From assembly GCF_964019545.1 (NCBI RefSeq), contig NZ_OZ026451.1, forward strand, positions 1,607,001 through 1,671,000: a stretch of 64,000 bases of DNA, read 5' to 3'. This DNA is from Rickettsiella endosymbiont of Xylota segnis. GTDB lineage: Bacteria > Pseudomonadota > Gammaproteobacteria > Diplorickettsiales > Diplorickettsiaceae. How positions within the stretch are numbered: position 1 is the first letter of the stretch; each line of letters begins with the position of its first letter. Shown here one piece after another: positions 59,705 through 64,000 of the stretch. The notes under the pieces were generated by a model. That model saw nothing but the letters and a program-made list of their open reading frames with translations, ran no database searches and was not told the DNA's origin. Position numbers and translations under genes: made by a program.

Positions 59705-60691
59705 TCAATAATGAATGACTGTTTTTACTTTCCCTCTAAAAACATGGTACGAATAAAGTGTATAAATTAATAATATCGGCAATATAATTGCCGTACCGAC
59801 TAATATAAATTTTAACGTAGAGGGCGGAGCAGCTGCTTCCCAGACCGGAAGCACATGCGGGATAATATAAGGCCATGCACTAATACAAAATCCGGCATAC
59901 GATAAAACAAACAAGCCTATCGTTAAAACAAACGGCAGTCTTTCTTTTTTCTTCTGTAGGCAATAAAAATTATAAAATACTATCAATATTGTTAAAATAG
60001 GCAAAGAAGACAAATAATAAAAATTTGGGAATGAAAACCAACGGTGCATCACTTGTGGCTCAACAATCGGCGTCCAAATACTCACACTAACTAGAAAAAA
60101 AGCAACTAGTAGCAATAAAACTTTAGCTGCTTTAAACATTCTTCCTTGTAAAATGCCATCTGTTTTTATAATGAGCCAGGTTGCTCCTAATAATGCATAC
60201 CCGCAAATCACGGCAACCCCTGTAAAAAAGGGTGTGAACCAATGATATGCCGAATGTGATAAAGGTAGATGATTACCATATCCTTTTACAAACGTGCCTA
60301 AAATGATACCTTGAATAAAAGCAGCTAATATTGAACCAACTGCAAAAGCTATATCCCAAATAAACTGACTTTTATGCGCTTTAAAACGAAATTCAAAAGC
60401 CACTCCACGAAAAATTAGTGCGACTAATAAAATCATTATCGGCATATATAAAGTAGGCAATAAAATAGCATATGCCATTGGAAATGCAGCATATAATGCC
60501 GCCGCACCAAATACCAACCAAGTTTCATTTCCATCCCAGACAGGCACAACACTGCTCATCATAATATCGCGATATTCACTCTGTTTAATCCACGGAAATA
60601 AAATGCCTACACCCAGGTCAAAGCCATCCAGCAAAACATACATCATGATAATTAGAGAGATTATCGTTGCCCACGTAAGAATTAAAAGCAT
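59705..60691 (-). CDS. cydB: Cytochrome bd-type quinol oxidase subunit II (CIO type)
   Basis: Membrane partner of CydA in a high-affinity quinol oxidase. The 328 residues begin with MYVLLDGFDLGVGILFPW and WDGNETWLVFG, the CydB signature, and hold about eight transmembrane segments. It ends with FRGKVKTVIHY. This wording and the DUF2474 gene after it resemble the cyanide-insensitive CioB form. It overlaps nothing but starts right after cydA. Confidence 0.92.
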   Translation of the reverse strand: MLLILTWATIISLIIMMYVLLDGFDLGVGILFPWIKQSEYRDIMMSSVVPVWDGNETWLVFGAAALYAAFPMAYAILLPTLYMPIMILLVALIFRGVAFEFRFKAHKSQFIWDIAFAVGSILAAFIQGIILGTFVKGYGNHLPLSHSAYHWFTPFFTGVAVICGYALLGATWLIIKTDGILQGRMFKAAKVLLLLVAFFLVSVSIWTPIVEPQVMHRWFSFPNFYYLSSLPILTILIVFYNFYCLQKKKERLPFVLTIGLFVLSYAGFCISAWPYIIPHVLPVWEAAAPPSTLKFILVGTAIILPILLIYTLYSYHVFRGKVKTVIHY

Positions 60692-62075
60692 TTATTTACC
60701 CTCTGACGCTAAATATTTAAAGGGTGTTTCCGTTATCACTTCTGCAACTGTTTCATCTAATACTGGAGGAGTAGGTCCTTTACGAAATAATTTAAAAAGA
60801 TAAAATAAATAAAAACTAAATATCATCCCATAAACAGTAATTAATAATGCCAAGGAAATGATAACCTGATGGAGAGGGACGATAGATGCACCCTTGGAGG
60901 TGCTGATTAAGCTATATACTATCCATGGTTGTCTTCCAGATTCTGCTGTAATCCAACCGGCAATGGTGCTCAAAAACCCTAAGGGGGCTATCCATATACA
61001 TAAACGATAAAGTCTATTGGAGTTATACAATTTTCCACGCCATCTCTGCCATAGCGCAAACAGTGCAACAAAAAAGAATAAAAAACCTATTCCTACCATT
61101 ACTCGGAACATCCAAAACGTAGCACCTACCACTGGTCTATCTACACGTGGGACACTTTTTAGACCTATCAATTTACCATCCCAATGGTGCGTATTAATTA
61201 AGCTTGCAAGTTTTGGGATGCATATTTCGTAATAATTTTTTTCTTGTTTACTATTTGGTATCGCAAATAATATTAAGGGAGCGCCCTTTTGAGTTTTCCA
61301 ATTAGCTTCTATTGCTGCGGTTTTTAGTGGTTGATACTCGAAAACTTTTAAGCCAACCATATCACCTAACAATATTTGAACTGGAGCTATCATCATACCT
61401 GCGGCAAACACAAATGAAAAACAAGGTTTAGCAATATCAAGATCTCTTTTCCTTAATAAATACCAAGCTGAAACTCCTGCAATAGCAAAACAAGTGGTTA
61501 ATAATGACGCCATAACCATGTGCAGAAAACGAGGAATAGCTGAAGGATTAAATACTACCGCCCACCAACTATCTACAACATATTTTCCAGCTTGAATGTG
61601 AAAACCAGCAGGCGTTTGCATCCAAGAGTTTGCAGATAGAATGCCTAAAGCAGAAAATAGCGTTCCTAAGGTTACTAGCAAAGTCGCTAAATAATGCAAT
61701 CTTGGACCCACTTTATCCCAACCAAATAACATTACCCCTAGAAATCCAGCTTCCAGGAAAAATGCAGAAATTACTTCATAGACAAAAAGTGCTCCTATGA
61801 CTCCTCCAGCAGTACTAATAAAAGGCCCGAAATTAGTCCCTAATTCATAGGCCAAAACAATACCTGACACGACACCCATACCAAAGGTAAGTGCAAAAAT
61901 CTTGGTCCAAAATTGGCAAATCCTTAAATAAATAGAATTCCCAGTTTTTAACCAAATTCCTTCCATTACCGATAAAAAAACAGCTAGGCCAATATTGAAA
62001 GTAGGAAACAAAATATGAAAACCAATCGTAAAATCCGAATTGAATGCGGGAAAGAAGTGTAGTATCGATAATCAT
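60692..62075 (-). CDS. cydA: Cytochrome bd-type quinol oxidase subunit I, with apparent frameshift near the start
   Basis: Haem-bearing subunit of the bd/CIO oxidase. The natural start is the ATG at 62075 (MIIDTTLLSRIQFGF), but one extra T in a four-T run at 62030-62033 breaks the frame. The rest continues in the next frame as TIGFHILFPTFNIGLAVFL, to 60692. The first conserved His (haem ligand) is in the shifted GFHILFP block. A start at a TTG inside (62011) would give 439 residues lacking the first 20. The quinol-binding GWITAESGRQPW is intact. Either a sequencing slip in a homopolymer or a real mutation. Confidence 0.85.
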
Positions 62076-62439
62076 AGCGCACTTAATTAACGGAAAAATT
62101 GCTAGGTAGTATACTCCACTTTCTGAAAAACGAATCCTGTTGATTAATTAATGTATTAAATATTTATACGTTGAAATATTCTAAGGGGAATAATATTCAA
62201 CCAACGAGTAATAAAAAGGAAAATAAAAATCAGTTTAAGTTTATGTTTACATATTAAATCGTCAATCACTGATAAAAGACAAACTATAAACAAGATTATA
62301 ATGAATGGTTGTGAAAATATTTGCGGTCACAGCTCGAAAACTTCTTGGAAAAATTTAATAAATGCTCTAGCATAGAAGCTTGCCTATTTTTCCATTAAAA
62401 TAAGCGCTGTCCTGAATCTCATAGTCTTTAATAAGGAAG
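62076..62439. other. Gene-free stretch between cydA and thpR
   Basis: 364 bases between divergent starts. It holds a TATACT candidate -10 for cydA at 62108-62113 on the minus strand, about 33 bases before the ATG. There is no tRNA, no clear coding frame and no full copy of the dispersed repeat. A weak match (AATTAAGTGCGCTATGAT, minus strand) close to the cydA start resembles the right end of that repeat, but is too diverged to count. Confidence 0.5.
62108..62113 (-). promoter_or_regulatory. Candidate -10 element for the cydA operon
   Basis: TATACT on the minus strand, about 33 bases before the cydA ATG at 62075. The upstream -35 region is a poor match, so this is a weak call or an activator-dependent promoter. 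Confidence 0.35.
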
Positions 62440-62445
62440 TTGCAA

Positions 62446-63039
62446 TTGAGTACTCACGATCCTTTACGTCTATTTTTTGCTGTTGAACTTAATTCAGAAC
62501 TACGTCAAGCCTTATCTCAACTTATTGATGAACTGAAGCAAGAACCTTGGGGGCACCGCGTTAGATGGGTACACCCAGAAAATTTACACGTAACCTTACG
62601 TTTTTTAGGCACTACTAATCCTGAAAAAATTTCAGAATTAGCTAAACATGCCCACAATGCTATCAATAAGATTCGACCTTTTCCCCTTCAATTACATAAT
62701 ATTCGTTTTTTTCCATCTCCAACGGCGCCACGCGCCATAGCTGCGGATATTATTCCTACTTCGGAACTATTTGAGCTTGCTAATGCACTAGAAGAGGTTG
62801 CTTCAAACTTGGGTTTCACTCCCGAAACCAAACCTTATTTACCTCATTTAACTTTAGGTCGGATTATTCATCATCATGCCCCCAATCTACGCGAAGAGTT
62901 AAATTTAAATACTAGTCCTATGATAGTCAAAGAAATTGTCCTATTTAATAGTAAAAAAACTGAATACAGCCAAAGTTATACACCGCTTGAGTATATTTCA
63001 TTACAAAAATCTGAAATATATAGTAAAACAGAAGCTTAA
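62446..63039 (+). CDS. thpR: RNA 2',3'-cyclic phosphodiesterase (2H family, LigT-like)
   Basis: Opens 2',3'-cyclic phosphates on RNA ends; in E. coli it also ligates tRNA halves. The two HxT motifs of the 2H fold are HVTLRFLG (about 46-53) and HLTLGRI (about 131-137). I choose TTG at 62446 because AAGGA lies eight bases upstream; a TTG at 62440 is only two bases from it. That start gives 197 residues. It stands alone between the cyd operon and tRNA-Ser. Confidence 0.9.
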   Translation: MSTHDPLRLFFAVELNSELRQALSQLIDELKQEPWGHRVRWVHPENLHVTLRFLGTTNPEKISELAKHAHNAINKIRPFPLQLHNIRFFPSPTAPRAIAADIIPTSELFELANALEEVASNLGFTPETKPYLPHLTLGRIIHHHAPNLREELNLNTSPMIVKEIVLFNSKKTEYSQSYTPLEYISLQKSEIYSKTEA

Positions 63040-63140
63040 AATTTAAAGGGGGTATTAAGTGATTTAAAACTAGGAATAAAATGAGAAAGAATTTTGCTTT
63101 TTATCGCAAAGATTAATTACCTTCCTTCTGAAAAAATAAT

Positions 63141-63231
63141 GGCGGAGAGGGTGGGATTCGAACCCACGTGGGACTTTAAATCCCCATCCGATTTCGAGTC
63201 GGCGCCATTATGGCCGCTTTGGTACCTCTCC
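63141..63231 (-). tRNA. tRNA-Ser (anticodon CGA)
   Basis: 91 bases folding as a class II tRNA: acceptor GGAGAGG with CCTCTCC-G-CCA encoded, anticodon loop CTCGAAA (CGA), a long variable arm GGGGATTTAAAGTCCC and T arm GTGGGTTCGAATCCCAC. It reads UCG codons. A TATAAT lies eleven bases before its 5' end inside repeat copy G. Confidence 0.95.
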
Positions 63232-63242
63232 AATAAGTTTTC

Positions 63243-63340
63243 ATTATACTCTTCGCACTTGAATTTTTGTTATGTTGCCGCTCAATTCACAATACTCATG
63301 AATAATATATACACTCCAATTGCTTCATTTTCACTACGCT
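63243..63340 (-). repeat. Dispersed intergenic repeat, copy G, forming a -10 box for tRNA-Ser
   Basis: An inverted nearly full copy: on the minus strand CGTAGTGAAAATGAAGCAA, GTGAATTGAGCGGCAAC, then AAAAATTCAAGTGCGAAGAGTATAAT. The last six bases, TATAAT at 63243-63248, sit at promoter distance from tRNA-Ser. Confidence 0.7.
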
Positions 63341-63442
63341 TTGCCAAAAAGCCAATTGAATATAAATAATTTTTTCAGATCCATTTAACGTAATTAAGCT
63401 CAGGAAAACTTACTGAATTATATAAAAATCATAGAGTTTGAA

Positions 63443-63679
63443 TTAATTAGTTGGCGGGAGTAAGTCAGGTAATTGCTTAGGTCTACAACCAACATCCGGG
63501 GGAATAATATATCTCTCTTCCCTAGAAATCTGTAAACCTGCTGGTACTTTCAACAAAGTTAACTCTTGACTATTTAAATATTGTGAACGTTGTGTTTTTA
63601 TATACTTATTAACTGAAGAACAAGCTGCTAAGTTTACAGTAAAAATAATTAATATTAAACAAAATGGCATCGTTTTCAT
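63443..63679 (-). CDS. Miniature BamC-like lipoprotein
   Basis: 78 residues with a lipobox LAAC (acylated C20). A short mature part follows, SSVNKYIKTQRSQYLNS, then LLKVPAGLQIS and YIIPP, the pattern of the unstructured N-terminal lasso of BamC that contacts BamD. The two helix-grip domains of BamC are absent. It lies one base after dapA on the same strand, just where bamC stands in E. coli. So it is a BamC reduced to its N-terminus, or a different small lipoprotein in that slot. Name withheld. Confidence 0.65.
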   Translation of the reverse strand: MKTMPFCLILIIFTVNLAACSSVNKYIKTQRSQYLNSQELTLLKVPAGLQISREERYIIPPDVGCRPKQLPDLLPPTN

Positions 63680-63680
63680 T

Positions 63681-64000
63681 TTAAGATAGTGCCTCTAATA
63701 AATCGATAACATGCTTTAAATTAGCTTGGCATCCTGCTGACAATGTTGTCAAAGGTAGACGCAAAGCCGATGATGAAATTAAGCCCCTTTCAGCCGCTAA
63801 CCATTTAACAGGGATAGGGTTAGTTTCAATAAATAAGCCTTGATACAATGGACGAAGCTGCTGATCCATTTTATCGGCTGCTTCCCAATCTTCCTTCTTG
63901 GACAATTCATAAAGATTATGCATATATTGCGGCACAAGATTTGCTGCTACAGAAATGACCCCTTTACCGCCTAAACGCATAATTTCTAAAGCAGTATTAT
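63681..64000 (-). CDS. dapA: 4-hydroxy-tetrahydrodipicolinate synthase, 3' part only
   Basis: Condenses pyruvate with aspartate semialdehyde for lysine and diaminopimelate. Only about the last 106 codons are in the window; the start lies beyond the edge. GGKGVISVAANLVPQ, the conserved block after the active-site lysine, and ETNPIPVKWLAAERGL identify the C-terminal part. It heads the unit with the BamC-like gene, as in E. coli. Confidence 0.93.
   Translation of the reverse strand, partial: NTALEIMRLGGKGVISVAANLVPQYMHNLYELSKKEDWEAADKMDQQLRPLYQGLFIETNPIPVKWLAAERGLISSSALRLPLTTLSAGCQANLKHVIDLLEALS

Noticed and set aside
62079-62096. Possible eighth repeat copy next to cydA
   Set aside because: Only AAGTGCG is shared and spacing differs; too weak to call.
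63094-63369. 91-codon frame with AERVGFEPTWD
   Set aside because: It crosses antisense tRNA-Ser and repeat copy G; the GFEPT wording comes from the tRNA T arm.

Overview
The window is AT-rich, gene-dense chromosome from a gammaproteobacterium. Gene orders such as ssrA-smpB-ratA-rnfH-bamE-fur, argS-SPOR-hslV-hslU, rsmB-fmt-def, rpsO-pnp, dapA-bamC and guaBA are typical of that class. Low GC, several decaying genes, an AdiC-like antiporter and two orphan genes that could be secreted or host-interaction proteins fit a host-associated member of the Legionellales (Rickettsiella/Diplorickettsia/Coxiella-like). That placement is inference, not measured. No insertion sequence, prophage, CRISPR array or rRNA operon was seen.

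Layout. 1-3 kb: 5'-truncated view of ndk, a GDPD phosphodiesterase, a LuxR-type sensor domain lacking its DNA-binding half, and an S24-like repressor without catalytic residues. 3-8.6 kb: guaB-guaA, a PerM-type permease, bcp and gcvR. 8.8-11.5 kb: tmRNA, smpB, ratA, rnfH, bamE, fur. 11.6-17.3 kb: pgk-pyk and hemD-hemX-hemY. 17.3-25.3 kb: a compact pyrimidine operon pyrD-carA-carB-pyrB-pyrI-pyrC, with CAD/Bacteroidota-flavoured CarB and PyrC and a class 1 PyrD. 25.4-28.9 kb: a frameshifted LprI-like pseudogene, tRNA-Leu(CAG), a rhodanese, pnp and rpsO. 29.4-34 kb: an XRE/S24 regulator, nth, hemC, an acyltransferase and dacA. 34.3-42.1 kb: an orphan membrane protein, tamA-tamB, a decayed M20 peptidase and a Bacillus-like murG. 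42-48.7 kb: an MscK-like channel, an AdiC-like antiporter, rsmI and tyrS. 48.7-58.3 kb: DUF971, hslU-hslV, a SPOR protein, argS, a DUF2807 protein, an OmpA-like lipoprotein, rsmB-fmt-def. 58.5-64 kb: an orphan protein, a CIO-type cytochrome bd operon (cydA with a frameshift, cydB, and a 35-residue DUF2474 gene), thpR, tRNA-Ser(CGA), a miniature BamC-like lipoprotein and the 3' part of dapA.

Working together: the window supplies the committed steps of pyrimidine and GMP synthesis, two segments of haem synthesis (hemC separate from hemDXY), the end of glycolysis, trans-translation, translation start and end processing (fmt, def), envelope assembly (bamE, bamC-like, TamAB, murG, dacA) and a bd-type oxidase.

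The most notable non-coding structure is a dispersed repeat of about 30-100 bp, seen in seven places. One end, reading TATACTCTTCGCACTTGA, abuts or overlaps stop codons in four of them. It supplies the last residues of two proteins and, in one copy, a TATAAT box just upstream of tRNA-Ser.
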